Below, piece after piece: positions 23,728-32,505 of a stretch of DNA of 54,723 bases; position 1 is the first letter of the stretch, and the number at the start of each line of letters is the position of its first letter. Source of the DNA: an uncultured SAR86 cluster bacterium (lineage in GTDB: Bacteria > Pseudomonadota > Gammaproteobacteria > Magnimaribacterales > D2472). The notes beneath the pieces were generated by a model. That model saw nothing but the letters and a program-made list of their open reading frames with translations, was not told the origin of the DNA and did not search any database. The stretch spans positions 1 to 54,723 of the forward strand of contig CACOPA010000008.1 in assembly GCA_902628925.1 (NCBI GenBank). Direction: 5' to 3'. The position numbers were made by a program, and so were the translations under genes.

Positions 23728-24447
23728 ATTAGACAAGATAATCGACCATATTGGATAAAAAAACTCGATAAAAGAATTAACAGATTTTATGTAAATCATT
23801 TTTTATCTCCTCAGTTTAAGAGTTTCGGTAAGAGGTCTGCAGTATTTAAGCCAAGATTTGTAAAAGTTTTTGGTGCAAATGTTTCAATTGGAAATTTTCC
23901 TACCATTATTGGTGAGCAGGATGCATTAATTCAGCTTACCTCTTGGGATGTAGGCGAATGGGAGGGCGAAATAGATATTGGGGACTATGCGTTGATATCA
24001 CCAGGCGTAAGAATACTTGCCGCTAAAAGAGTTTCTATTGGGGATGCTTGCATGTTTGGACACGGGGCATACATCACTGATTCGGACTGGCATGGCATTT
24101 ATGATCGTACCGAAGTCGTTGGCTCGCCTAAAGAAGTTGTGCTTGAAAAAAATGTTTGGATCGGAGACAGCGCGATAGTTTGTAAAGGAGTAACTATTGG
24201 TGAAAACAGTATTATTGGTGCAGGTTCAGTTGTAACAAAAGATGTACCAAAGAACTCAGTTTATGCAGGCAACCCAGCTAAGTTAGTAAAAGAATTAGAT
24301 GAGGGTGAATTCGTCAGTAGAGAATCTTTCTTTTCAAATCCAAAGAAACTTGCAGATGACTTTGACATGCTTGATAGATATACGTTGGCAAAAAATTCAA
24401 CATTTAGCTGGATCAAAAGCTTAATATTTAGAGATAAATCACATTAA
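23728..24447 (+). CDS. Hexapeptide-repeat (left-handed beta-helix) acyltransferase, ATT start
   Basis: The product is a LbH-fold O- or N-acetyltransferase of the LacA/maltose-acetyltransferase superfamily. Hexapeptide repeats run through IGDYALISPGVRILAAKRVSIGDACMFG and VWIGDSAIVCKGVTIGENSIIGAGSVVTKDVP. SDSDWHG and VYAGNPAKLVKEL are also typical of the superfamily. The first standard start (TTG 23992) would fall inside the beta helix. The frame stays open and protein-like back to a stop at 23713, with RQDNRPYWIKKLDKRINRF at its start. ATT 23728 lies six bases after GGGAG (23717-23721), so a 239-residue protein with an ATT start is proposed. The acceptor is unknown; a cell-surface glycan is a guess. 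Confidence 0.75.
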   Translation: MRQDNRPYWIKKLDKRINRFYVNHFLSPQFKSFGKRSAVFKPRFVKVFGANVSIGNFPTIIGEQDALIQLTSWDVGEWEGEIDIGDYALISPGVRILAAKRVSIGDACMFGHGAYITDSDWHGIYDRTEVVGSPKEVVLEKNVWIGDSAIVCKGVTIGENSIIGAGSVVTKDVPKNSVYAGNPAKLVKELDEGEFVSRESFFSNPKKLADDFDMLDRYTLAKNSTFSWIKSLIFRDKSH

Positions 24448-25559
24448 TGCATGTTCTCATAGATAACGAATTTATTAATTATTCAAATTTAATTGAAGAA
24501 ATTCTCCCCAAAAAATCTTTTGAAAAAACTTTTTTTGTTGGTACTGAGATTACAACAAGTGAAATAAAATCAGCTGACGCAATTCTTTGCAGATCAGTAA
24601 CAAAACTTAATCAAGAATTTCTTAAAGATTCTCAGATTTCTGTAATTGCTTCTGCAACCTCTGGAACAGATCATATTTCTGATGATCTAATAAACTCAAA
24701 AAATTACCAAACATTTTTTTCAATTGGTGCAAATGCATGGTCAGTTGTTCATTATGTTATGGCCGTCATTGAAACTTTGATTTCTAAGGAATTGTTTAGT
24801 AGTGAAAAGTCTGTTGGGATTATAGGTCATGGGAATATAGGTAAAAGACTTGGTAAAACTTTGAGTGCCTTTAATATTCCTTGGCATGCCAATGACCCAT
24901 TTTTAGAAGATAAGAATTTAGTTGATCTTGAAACAATCTTCAATTGTGACTTGATTTCAATTCACACACCTTTTACCAGAGAAGGAGAGCATCCAACTTA
25001 TCAACTAATAAATAAAAATAATATTAAATCTCTTACAAATAAAATTATTATTAATACATCCAGAGGCGGGATTGTTGAAGAGAAAACTCTTCTACAAGGC
25101 GAATCTATTCTTTACATTTCTGATGTTTGGGAAAATGAGCCAAAGGTCAATGAATTAGCGCTTAAGCATGCATATATTTCAACTCCACACATTGCTGGTC
25201 ATAGCCTTGATGGCAAGAAAGGCTCATTAATTGAAGCTTGTAAGTTTATCAGGACAGCAAAATTATTGGATAAGATTGAATACTCTCATTCTGCTCTAGA
25301 GGCTTCAAAAATAATCACATTTGATACATTCCTAAATAATTTCCACGCATATGATTTTCCTTTGGGTATGTTTACGAGTGAATTTCCCATTAATGAAATA
25401 TCTGATGAATTCAAACAGGCACGTGGAAAAAACTTTTTACAGTTAAGATCGAATCATCCGCAAAGAAGGGATTTTATAAATCTTAACTTCAATGACTTCT
25501 TAAATAGAGATGAAAGCATAGACAAATTTATAAATAATTTAGTCAGATTGAGAGGATGA
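24447..25559 (+). CDS. pdxB: Erythronate-4-phosphate dehydrogenase
   Basis: PdxB oxidises 4-phosphoerythronate in the DXP-dependent pyridoxal phosphate pathway. It is a D-2-hydroxyacid dehydrogenase: the NAD fold is SVGIIGHGNIGKRLGKTL, and the catalytic text INTSRGGIVEEKTLL and STPHIAGHSLDGKKG is PdxB-specific. The 370-residue protein has the C-terminal dimerisation domain. The ATG shares its first base with the stop of the acyltransferase. The downstream region is convergent with selO. Confidence 0.94.
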   Translation: MHVLIDNEFINYSNLIEEILPKKSFEKTFFVGTEITTSEIKSADAILCRSVTKLNQEFLKDSQISVIASATSGTDHISDDLINSKNYQTFFSIGANAWSVVHYVMAVIETLISKELFSSEKSVGIIGHGNIGKRLGKTLSAFNIPWHANDPFLEDKNLVDLETIFNCDLISIHTPFTREGEHPTYQLINKNNIKSLTNKIIINTSRGGIVEEKTLLQGESILYISDVWENEPKVNELALKHAYISTPHIAGHSLDGKKGSLIEACKFIRTAKLLDKIEYSHSALEASKIITFDTFLNNFHAYDFPLGMFTSEFPINEISDEFKQARGKNFLQLRSNHPQRRDFINLNFNDFLNRDESIDKFINNLVRLRG

Positions 25560-25600
25560 AAGGGTTAAGGACAAAGCAGTAAAATATCGATAACCCTTTC
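25558..25600. terminator. Hairpin between convergent pdxB and selO
   Basis: GAAAGGGTTA (25558-25567, starting at the pdxB stop) pairs perfectly with TAACCCTTTC (25591-25600), a 10-bp stem around a 23-base loop. No clean U-tract follows in either direction, although TTTTA follows shortly after on the plus strand. It may be a weak bidirectional terminator or an mRNA 3' stabiliser. The stretch 25601-25649 shows nothing else. Confidence 0.4.
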
Positions 25601-25649
25601 TGGGGTTTTACAAATTTATCGTAACATATTTTACTTAAAGGTAAAATAA

Positions 25650-27053
25650 TTAGGATGAGCAGCTAGTACGAATGTTGGCCTCATTTTCACCAGGTACTTC
25701 ATCAAAGATTTGGGTTTTTGAATTTTCTTCGAAAGGGTTCTTAAATGCATCACAGAAACTATGAAGCGCCTCATAGTTTCCCTTCTCTACGGCATCAATA
25801 ACTTTCTGAATTTGAAAGTTTTTTGGAGTTATATGAGGATTAATTGATTTCATCATATCTAATCTATCTCTTAAATCTGATTTTTCGAATTCATGCCTCT
25901 TAAGAAATCTTTTTTTCCATTTTTCCAGGCTGACTGAACTTTTAATTAAATCCTCTTCTTTAAGAATTTTTATAAGAGATCGAAAGCTTTGTGTGTAATC
26001 AAGTTTTTCATTGTTAATGAGGCTTAAATAATCTTGAATCAACTCGTCATCTCCAGGTTGATGATCGGTCAAACCTAACTTATCTAGATAAATTCTTCTC
26101 AGGTTTGATGAGAATTCTTGCTCATAAGTTTTGAGTATTTCCTCAATTTTAGCTTCAGGGATTAAAGTTTTGAGTGCTTCTCCTAGTGCAGAACAGTTCC
26201 ATAAGCCAATATAGGGTTGATTTGAATATCTATACCTCCCTTCATAATCAGACGTGTTGCAAATAAATTCTGGATTTAACGATTCCATAAAAGCATAGGG
26301 ACCGTAATCAAAAGTTTCACCAAGGATGCTAAAATTATCTGTGTTCATCACCCCATGGCAAAAGCCAACCCCCTGCCATTTTGAAATCATTTGAGCTGTT
26401 TTTTGAACAATCGTTTGGAAAAAATTTACGTAAGGCTCCTCGGCACTTTCATTAAATAAGGAATAGTTTTCAATAGCGTAATCTGCAAGCTTTTTTACTT
26501 GCTTACTTTTATTTCTGTAATGAAAGAATTCAAAATGTCCAAACCTAATATGTGATTGGCTAGATCGAAGTAAAACAGCGCTTGACTCATAAGAATCTCT
26601 TAAAACTTTTTCTTCGCTTATAAATAATGCCACTGCTCTGGTTGAAGGAATATTTAGATTATTCATGACTTCGGATGCAATGTATTCTCTTATGGAGGAG
26701 CGGAGAACAGCTCTTCCATCACCAAATCTTGAATATGGAGTTTTTCCAGCACCTTTAAGGTGAAGGTCATAATCATGGTTGGTTTGCCCTAAAAATATTC
26801 CTCTACCATCTCCTAGTTGATTAACAAACTGACCAAATTGATGTCCAGCATAAACCATTGCAAAAGTATCAAAGTCATTAGCATTAGGACTAAGACAATA
26901 AGACTGTATTTTATTTAAGTCTTCATCAGTGAGGCCTATTTGCTCCCTTAATTCACGGTTATCGATAATTAATGCAAGATCAGCTGGAGGATTTGCAGGT
27001 AGAGCAGAATAAAATTCTACACCCATATCCAGAAAGGAATGCTGTTTAATCAC
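25650..27053 (-). CDS. selO: SelO/YdiU protein adenylyltransferase (pseudokinase)
   Basis: SelO is a kinase-like protein that transfers AMP to Ser, Thr or Tyr of proteins, linked in E. coli to oxidative stress. The 467 residues show the SelO signature YAGHQFGQFVNQLGDGRG, GAGKTPYSRFGDGRAVLRSS, IREYIASE, GVMNTDNF and FDYGPYAFME. The C-terminus ends TSCSS, keeping the near-terminal Cys that is selenocysteine in some eukaryotic members. It is the last gene of the minus-strand acyl-CoA ligase operon, one base after the LLM oxidoreductase. A stress role in this operon is inference. Confidence 0.93.
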   Translation of the reverse strand: MIKQHSFLDMGVEFYSALPANPPADLALIIDNRELREQIGLTDEDLNKIQSYCLSPNANDFDTFAMVYAGHQFGQFVNQLGDGRGIFLGQTNHDYDLHLKGAGKTPYSRFGDGRAVLRSSIREYIASEVMNNLNIPSTRAVALFISEEKVLRDSYESSAVLLRSSQSHIRFGHFEFFHYRNKSKQVKKLADYAIENYSLFNESAEEPYVNFFQTIVQKTAQMISKWQGVGFCHGVMNTDNFSILGETFDYGPYAFMESLNPEFICNTSDYEGRYRYSNQPYIGLWNCSALGEALKTLIPEAKIEEILKTYEQEFSSNLRRIYLDKLGLTDHQPGDDELIQDYLSLINNEKLDYTQSFRSLIKILKEEDLIKSSVSLEKWKKRFLKRHEFEKSDLRDRLDMMKSINPHITPKNFQIQKVIDAVEKGNYEALHSFCDAFKNPFEENSKTQIFDEVPGENEANIRTSCSS

Positions 27054-27054
27054 T

Positions 27055-28074
27055 TTATGCTTTTACGATTTTAATTAGGTCATGCATGCGTTCATCTTGC
27101 GAGTGATCAGTTCCAAGGTGCTCAATTTCATTCCACATAGCTGCAGAACATATTGGGGAAAGCTCGTCTCTAAGATTGTTAGCTACTTCTTTGCCAGAAC
27201 CGCAAAAACCTAAGGTTTCAACCATTTCATCGCTGACGAGATCAAACATTTTTTGCCATTCTCCAGCTATAGATAATTCATGCAGCTGAGTATTAACATC
27301 TCCCCAACCATGAAAATCTAATGCTGGTTTATAAGTCCTTGTTGATGCATAAAAGCTTATTCTTGCAGCGATATCTCTTTTTGCTTTAGCTAATTCCTCT
27401 TCCGTTTCTCCAGTAGCAATAAATCCACCCCAAAGTAATTCACATTCTTTAGGATCACGATTTGCTTTAGCAGCTCCTTCTTTCACAGCAGGCAGAATAA
27501 TTTCTTTGATGTATGGAAGGGAGCACATCGGATGAAGAAGCAATCCATCAGCAACCTCTCCAGCAATTCTTGCCATGCCAGGACCCAAACCGGAAACATA
27601 AATCGGAGGTAGATCGGCATCCATTGGGGGAGGGGTAAACATGGGTGTCATCAGAGTATGTGTATAGTGATCACCTTTAAAATCGAGTTTTTCTCCATTT
27701 TTCCAACAATTCCAAATAGCTTTGACTGCTTGAACGTATTCCCTCATTCTTGGTGCAGGCGGCGACCATGGAACACTGAATCGTCTTTCATTGTGACCCT
27801 TGACTTGTGTACCTAACCCTAGTTGAAACCTCCCATTAGAAAATGATTGTAGATCCCATCCCATGTTAGCAACAGTCATAGGACTTCTTGGAAAGGCTAT
27901 GGCCAAACCAGTACGAACGATTAGGTTTGTGTGTTCTAAGCCAACCAATACGGGTAAAAAAGGTTCATTATTTAATTCACCTGATACTAAAGCATCGTAA
28001 CCAAGAGATTCAGCATGCTTAACTATATCCACCGTATTTTTCGATAGTCCTGGTATGTAAGTTTCAATTCTCAT
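27055..28074 (-). CDS. Luciferase-like (LLM class) F420-type oxidoreductase
   Basis: The 339-residue product belongs to the luciferase-like monooxygenase fold and resembles the TIGR03617 group described in mycobacteria as F420-dependent. The text LVSGELNNEPFLPVLVGLEH, VRTGLAIAFPRSPMTVAN, NGRFQLGLGTQVKGHNERRF and PPIYVSGLGPGMARIAGEVADG is characteristic. The cofactor could be F420 or FMN; the sequence alone does not settle it, and no F420 synthesis gene is in this window. It lies two bases after an acyl-CoA ligase, so the substrate may be a CoA-activated or lipid-like compound (inference). Confidence 0.85.
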   Translation of the reverse strand: MRIETYIPGLSKNTVDIVKHAESLGYDALVSGELNNEPFLPVLVGLEHTNLIVRTGLAIAFPRSPMTVANMGWDLQSFSNGRFQLGLGTQVKGHNERRFSVPWSPPAPRMREYVQAVKAIWNCWKNGEKLDFKGDHYTHTLMTPMFTPPPMDADLPPIYVSGLGPGMARIAGEVADGLLLHPMCSLPYIKEIILPAVKEGAAKANRDPKECELLWGGFIATGETEEELAKAKRDIAARISFYASTRTYKPALDFHGWGDVNTQLHELSIAGEWQKMFDLVSDEMVETLGFCGSGKEVANNLRDELSPICSAAMWNEIEHLGTDHSQDERMHDLIKIVKA

Positions 28075-28076
28075 AT

Positions 28077-29711
28077 TTATTTAATTTCTAATTTTGAATT
28101 TGCAAATTCTTGAGCCCATTGATAGTTTGGTTTCCCTGATGGAGCCCTTTCAATTAGTTCAGAAAAAACAATTTCTTTTGGCATTTTGTAGCTTGCTATA
28201 TATTTTGATGCAACATCTTTTATATCATCCAGTGATAGTTCATCATTCTCTCTTCTTTGAATCACGGCAACAACTTTTTGACCCCACCTATCATCTTTAA
28301 CACCCACAACCAAGCAATCAAATATATTTGGATGAGCCTTGAGTGCCATTTCAACTTCTTCTGGAAATATCTTTTCACCACCTGAGTTAATTGAGACACT
28401 TCCTCTTCCTAGCAACGTCATTTGACCATCCTCCTCATATTTAGCCATGTCTCCAGGAATTGAATACCTTACACCTCCTAATTCAATAAAGGTTTTTTTT
28501 GATTTCTCCTCATCCTTATAATAAGCAACGGGCACATGACCTTTTCTTGCCAAATATCCTATGGTTTCTGTATCACTAGGCGGAATAACTTCTTTAGTAT
28601 CTAAATTTAAGATCTCACTAAAATTAGGTTTTGTGAATTTTGGACCGCCACCTGAGTCTTTTAATTTACCATCTTTAGTATGAATATTAACTCCTGTTGC
28701 ACCAGTTTCAGATGAGCCAACAGCATCGATTAGGAATAAATTAGGCAGATATTCCAAAATGGTATCTTTTATAGATGCGCTAAAAACCGAAGCCGTACTT
28801 GATAAAACAAACAATGAAGATAAATCCAATCCTTTTTCAATCGCCCTAGGAAGTGCATCGCATAAAGGTCGACCCATTGCGTCACCCATGATGGTAAGGT
28901 TCATGACTTTTTCTTTAGCAACAACCTCCCAAATGTAGTCAGCATCAAAAGAGACTTGATCGTTGATGATTAATTTCCAACCTGAAAAAAAAGAGTTAAA
29001 TGATTGCCACTGAGCTCCACCATGCATGAAGGGGGCTAATGCAAGGGCGATGGTTTGATCTTGCAAGCATTTATCTGCAAAGGCTTCAGGGGTTGGATAT
29101 TTCTCCCCAGTAACTGCATCAATACCACCACCCAGGGTCATGAGCACATCTTCCATACGCCATACAACACCTTTTGGCATTCCTGTAGTCCCTCCGGTAT
29201 AGAGAATATATTTATCATCTCCAGATCTATCAACATCTAATCTAAATTCATCTTCATTGGCAATAAGGTCCTCAAAATTAAAACTTTTATCAATTACATC
29301 ATCTTCACCTGAATTGTCCTCAATACAGATAAAATCCTTCAATAAAGGTAAATGACTTTTGATATTTTCAAGCTTGTTACTGAATTGTTTGTGATAGAAG
29401 ATAGCTTCCATATCCGCATTATCAATCAGGTACTTAAGCTCTTCTTCTACATATCTATAATTTATATTGATTGGTATTGCGCAAAGCTTATAAGCGCCAA
29501 GCATTATTTCTAGCCACTCAACACAATTAAAGGCATATATCCCAATATGACTTCCTTTTTTAATGCCTAGTTTTTTTAAAGCATTTGCTGCTTTGTTGCT
29601 GCGCGCATCTAATTCTTTATAGGTTAAACGAGTTGATCCATGGACAATTGCCTCTCTATCAGGAACTCTATCTACAACTCCTTCAAAGATATCAGCGGCA
29701 TTGAATTCCAT
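28077..29711 (-). CDS. Acyl-CoA synthetase, FadD19-like AMP-forming ligase
   Basis: This is an ANL-superfamily enzyme that activates a carboxylic acid through acyl-AMP to acyl-CoA. The P-loop-like motif is YTGGTTGMPKGVVWRMED, followed by the A5/A7-type motifs SSETGATG and LGRGSVSINSGGEKIFPEEVE and the C-terminal lysine in APSGKPNYQW. The N-terminus (FNAADIFEGVVDRVPDREAIVHG) and the TGGTTGMPKGV variant resemble actinobacterial FadD19-type ligases acting on steroid side chains or branched acids. The substrate here is unknown. It overlaps the upstream ligase by one base (TAATG). Confidence 0.88.
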   Translation of the reverse strand: MEFNAADIFEGVVDRVPDREAIVHGSTRLTYKELDARSNKAANALKKLGIKKGSHIGIYAFNCVEWLEIMLGAYKLCAIPININYRYVEEELKYLIDNADMEAIFYHKQFSNKLENIKSHLPLLKDFICIEDNSGEDDVIDKSFNFEDLIANEDEFRLDVDRSGDDKYILYTGGTTGMPKGVVWRMEDVLMTLGGGIDAVTGEKYPTPEAFADKCLQDQTIALALAPFMHGGAQWQSFNSFFSGWKLIINDQVSFDADYIWEVVAKEKVMNLTIMGDAMGRPLCDALPRAIEKGLDLSSLFVLSSTASVFSASIKDTILEYLPNLFLIDAVGSSETGATGVNIHTKDGKLKDSGGGPKFTKPNFSEILNLDTKEVIPPSDTETIGYLARKGHVPVAYYKDEEKSKKTFIELGGVRYSIPGDMAKYEEDGQMTLLGRGSVSINSGGEKIFPEEVEMALKAHPNIFDCLVVGVKDDRWGQKVVAVIQRRENDELSLDDIKDVASKYIASYKMPKEIVFSELIERAPSGKPNYQWAQEFANSKLEIK

Positions 29712-31285
29712 TAGACTTGCTTTGAATGTCCTTCCCAGTAAGGGTCTCTTAGTTTACGTTTAAATAATTTCCCATTCTCATCTCTTGGTAATTTTTCAAT
29801 AATATCGAGAGATCTTGGTAATTTCATTTTAGCAAGATTTTCAGAAGCAAATTCCATCAACTCTTTTGTAATCGTTTCTGAATTAAGAGAGTCATCATTA
29901 AGTTCAATCACAGCTTTAACTTCTTCACCCCATTCCTCATTTGGAATTCCAAAAACTGCAACGTCTGAAACTTTTGGATGCATTAGAAATACGCTTTCAA
30001 TTTCAGCAGGATAGATGTTAGCACCCCCCGAAATGATCATATCTATCTTTCTATCACATAAGAAAAGATATCCCTCTTCATTAAGATACCCAATATCACC
30101 AACAGTGAAATAGACTGAGCCATCAAGCTCCAGTCTTTCTTTTTGAGTTTTTGCTTTATCACCTTTATATTCAAACTTAGTTGCATCTCCTAGTCTCATA
30201 TAAACAGTGCCTTGCTCATTTACTGACGCTTCCTCTTGATTATCAAGAATAATTTTTATATCAGCACCTGGCCATGCTTTACCGACAGTCCCTGGAAAAT
30301 TTGACCAATCATTTGCTCCAACCACAGTTCCACCACCTTCGGTAGCAGCATAGTACTCCCATATAGAATTTCCCCACCAAGCTATCATTTCCTGTTTAGT
30401 ATGAACTGGACATGGTGCAGCTGCATGAATCATTGCACGAGTTGATGAGCAGTCGTATTTGTCTTTAACTTCCTCAGGTAATTGAAGAAGTCTATGAAAT
30501 TGTGTAGGGACCATATGTGAGGTTGTCACTTTATATTTATCAATCAGATATAACATTTTTTCAGCATCAAATTTTTCCATCACCACAAGACTATGTCCGT
30601 AATGCAAGGCAGCGGTTGAATGAACAATGACAGCAGTATGATAAAGAGGTGAACCAACTATATGAACATTTTCTTCTTCAGGTTGAATCTCAAAAAAACT
30701 TAGAATCATTGCAAACATGCTTAACACATCATCTGGATCACCTTCAACTAAACTTCTTTTGACTCCCTTGGGCTTGCCTGTTGTTCCTGAGGTGTAGTTC
30801 ATAACTTGACCTGCAGTTCTTTCCTCGGGATCAGCATCGGATTCACCTTCAATAAATTCATCTAAATGAATAAAACCCTCCAAGTCATCAATAGTGATGC
30901 ATCGTTTTGAATCAAAATTTATAGAGGATACAGCCTTTAAGCATGCATCCCTCATATCTGGATGAGATCCTGAGGCAATGAAAGCTTTTGCTTCAGAATC
31001 TTCGAGAATGTAGGCAATCTCTGGACCTGCAAGATGCCAGTTAATAGGGACCATGTAAAAACCTACCTGTAAGCAGGCCATATAAGCAATATAATACTCA
31101 ATCGAATTTGGTAAGACTATTGCAACGGTATCTCCCTTATTGAGTCCTAATTTGCGCAAAGCATGGGATAATTGATTCGCTTTTTTTAACAAATCTCCGC
31201 GGGAAATAACTTCCTCATTTGGCCCAATAATGGCTACCTCTGAGGGATCCTTTTTTGCAAATCTGTAAAAACCAAGTTCAGACAT
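29711..31285 (-). CDS. Acyl-CoA synthetase, AMP-forming (second ligase)
   Basis: A second ANL ligase, 524 residues, opens the minus-strand operon. Signature motifs are MNYTSGTTGKPKGVKRSL, YAATEGGG, the hinge region LCDRKIDMIISGGANIYPAEIE and the catalytic Lys in DENGKLFKRKLRDPYW. It is only distantly like its neighbour, so this is not a recent duplication. A GGAGAAATATA Shine-Dalgarno stands before the start (complement around 31289-31296). Substrate unknown; by motif it resembles medium/long-chain fatty acyl-CoA ligases. Confidence 0.88.
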   Translation of the reverse strand: MSELGFYRFAKKDPSEVAIIGPNEEVISRGDLLKKANQLSHALRKLGLNKGDTVAIVLPNSIEYYIAYMACLQVGFYMVPINWHLAGPEIAYILEDSEAKAFIASGSHPDMRDACLKAVSSINFDSKRCITIDDLEGFIHLDEFIEGESDADPEERTAGQVMNYTSGTTGKPKGVKRSLVEGDPDDVLSMFAMILSFFEIQPEEENVHIVGSPLYHTAVIVHSTAALHYGHSLVVMEKFDAEKMLYLIDKYKVTTSHMVPTQFHRLLQLPEEVKDKYDCSSTRAMIHAAAPCPVHTKQEMIAWWGNSIWEYYAATEGGGTVVGANDWSNFPGTVGKAWPGADIKIILDNQEEASVNEQGTVYMRLGDATKFEYKGDKAKTQKERLELDGSVYFTVGDIGYLNEEGYLFLCDRKIDMIISGGANIYPAEIESVFLMHPKVSDVAVFGIPNEEWGEEVKAVIELNDDSLNSETITKELMEFASENLAKMKLPRSLDIIEKLPRDENGKLFKRKLRDPYWEGHSKQV

Positions 31286-31355
31286 TATATTTCTCCAATG
31301 TTTTAGGGTTTTATGATTTAATCACCACAATTAATTATTATTTAAGCTTAAAGTA

Positions 31356-32072
31356 ATGGATTTTTTTATCAACAATCAAGAACTACTTTGGTTTCTTGTA
31401 GTTTTCTACGATTTAACCCTCGTAATTTTGTTGTATCGATTTTTTGGAAAGTATGGTCTTTACGCAGCAGTAATTTTAGGAATCATCCTTGGCAATCTTC
31501 AAGGAGGAAAGATTTCTGAGTTACAAATTTTTGGAACCTCAATTAATGTAAGCATGGGTGCAATTTTGTACTCAGGCATCTATTTTGCTACTGACCTATT
31601 AAATGAAAAGTTTGGAAAAAATGAAGCTAATCGAGCTGTATATTTAGGATTTTTTGCAAATATTGCCGTGATGATAACCCTTTGGCTAAGTATTAATTTT
31701 CTTCCCTCCTCATTATCAGGTTCAGCTTTAGAGGTGCACACCGCTATATCAACGTTGGCACAATACTCACCAATTTTTATTATCGGCTCATTAATGGCTT
31801 ATTTAGCCAGCCAAACATTTGATGTTTGGTTCTTTAATTATCTTAAAGAAAAAACAGACGGGAAAAAACTCTGGCTTCGAAATAATCTTTCGACCATGAC
31901 ATCTCAATTAATAGATACACTTATTTACCAATTTACATGGGTTATTGCAACAGATTTAACATTTGCAGAGGCATTCGGGCTTGCAGTGGTAAAATACATA
32001 TTTAAATTTATTATAGCTATAGTTGATACCGTATTTATTTACATTGTTAGAGGTTGGAACGTACCAGAGTAG
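31356..32072 (+). CDS. yhhQ: Queuosine precursor transporter (VUT/YhhQ family)
   Basis: The 238-residue integral membrane protein fits the VUT/YhhQ family, which imports preQ0/preQ1 for queuosine in tRNA. About six to seven hydrophobic spans are seen, with the family text GNLQGGKISELQIFGTSINVSMGAILYSGIYFATDLLNEKFGK and the C-terminal LWLRNNLSTMTSQLIDTLIYQ. It is divergent from the acyl-CoA ligase operon; the 70-base gap 31286-31355 is AT-rich, with no clear operator. Function is assigned by family. Confidence 0.87.
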   Translation: MDFFINNQELLWFLVVFYDLTLVILLYRFFGKYGLYAAVILGIILGNLQGGKISELQIFGTSINVSMGAILYSGIYFATDLLNEKFGKNEANRAVYLGFFANIAVMITLWLSINFLPSSLSGSALEVHTAISTLAQYSPIFIIGSLMAYLASQTFDVWFFNYLKEKTDGKKLWLRNNLSTMTSQLIDTLIYQFTWVIATDLTFAEAFGLAVVKYIFKFIIAIVDTVFIYIVRGWNVPE

Positions 32073-32087
32073 GCATTAGGATTAATT

Positions 32088-32483
32088 GTGAACGACAAAA
32101 TCAATAAATCAGATCAAGAATGGAAAGATGCTCTTTCTAATGAATCTTATGAAGTAACACGCAAAGCAGGGACAGAGCGTCCCTTCACAGGAAAATACTG
32201 GGATCATTTTGATGATGGGACTTATAAATGTATTTGTTGTGGTGAGCCTCTTTTTAAGTCTGAAACAAAATATGACGCTGGCTGTGGCTGGCCTAGCTTT
32301 TATGAGGCTCAAGATAAAAATTCAATTGATGAGCTTCCTGACTATTCATTATCTAGAGAACGAACAGAAATTCGATGCAGTAAATGCGATGCCCACTTAG
32401 GCCATGTCTTTGATGATGGTCCTAATCCAACTGGTTTGAGGTATTGTGTTAACTCTGCAGCAATTGATTTTGAAAAAAAATAA
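32088..32483 (+). CDS. msrB: Peptide-methionine (R)-S-oxide reductase
   Basis: MsrB repairs the R-epimer of methionine sulfoxide in proteins. Two zinc CxxC pairs are seen (CICCGEPL and CSKCDAHLGHVF), plus the active-site text GCGWPSFYEA and the catalytic Cys in LRYCVNSAAIDF. The 131-residue length and motif order are standard. The start is GTG at 32088. It stands alone between the queuosine transporter and murJ. Confidence 0.96.
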   Translation: MNDKINKSDQEWKDALSNESYEVTRKAGTERPFTGKYWDHFDDGTYKCICCGEPLFKSETKYDAGCGWPSFYEAQDKNSIDELPDYSLSRERTEIRCSKCDAHLGHVFDDGPNPTGLRYCVNSAAIDFEKK

Positions 32484-32505
32484 ACTGTTAATAATAGGTA
32501 TTTAG

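Noticed and set aside
25650..31285. Recent horizontal island for the acyl-CoA ligase/LLM operon
   Set aside because: Base composition and codon style look like the neighbours, and there are no flanking repeats or mobile genes. Older transfer remains possible but is not shown by this sequence.
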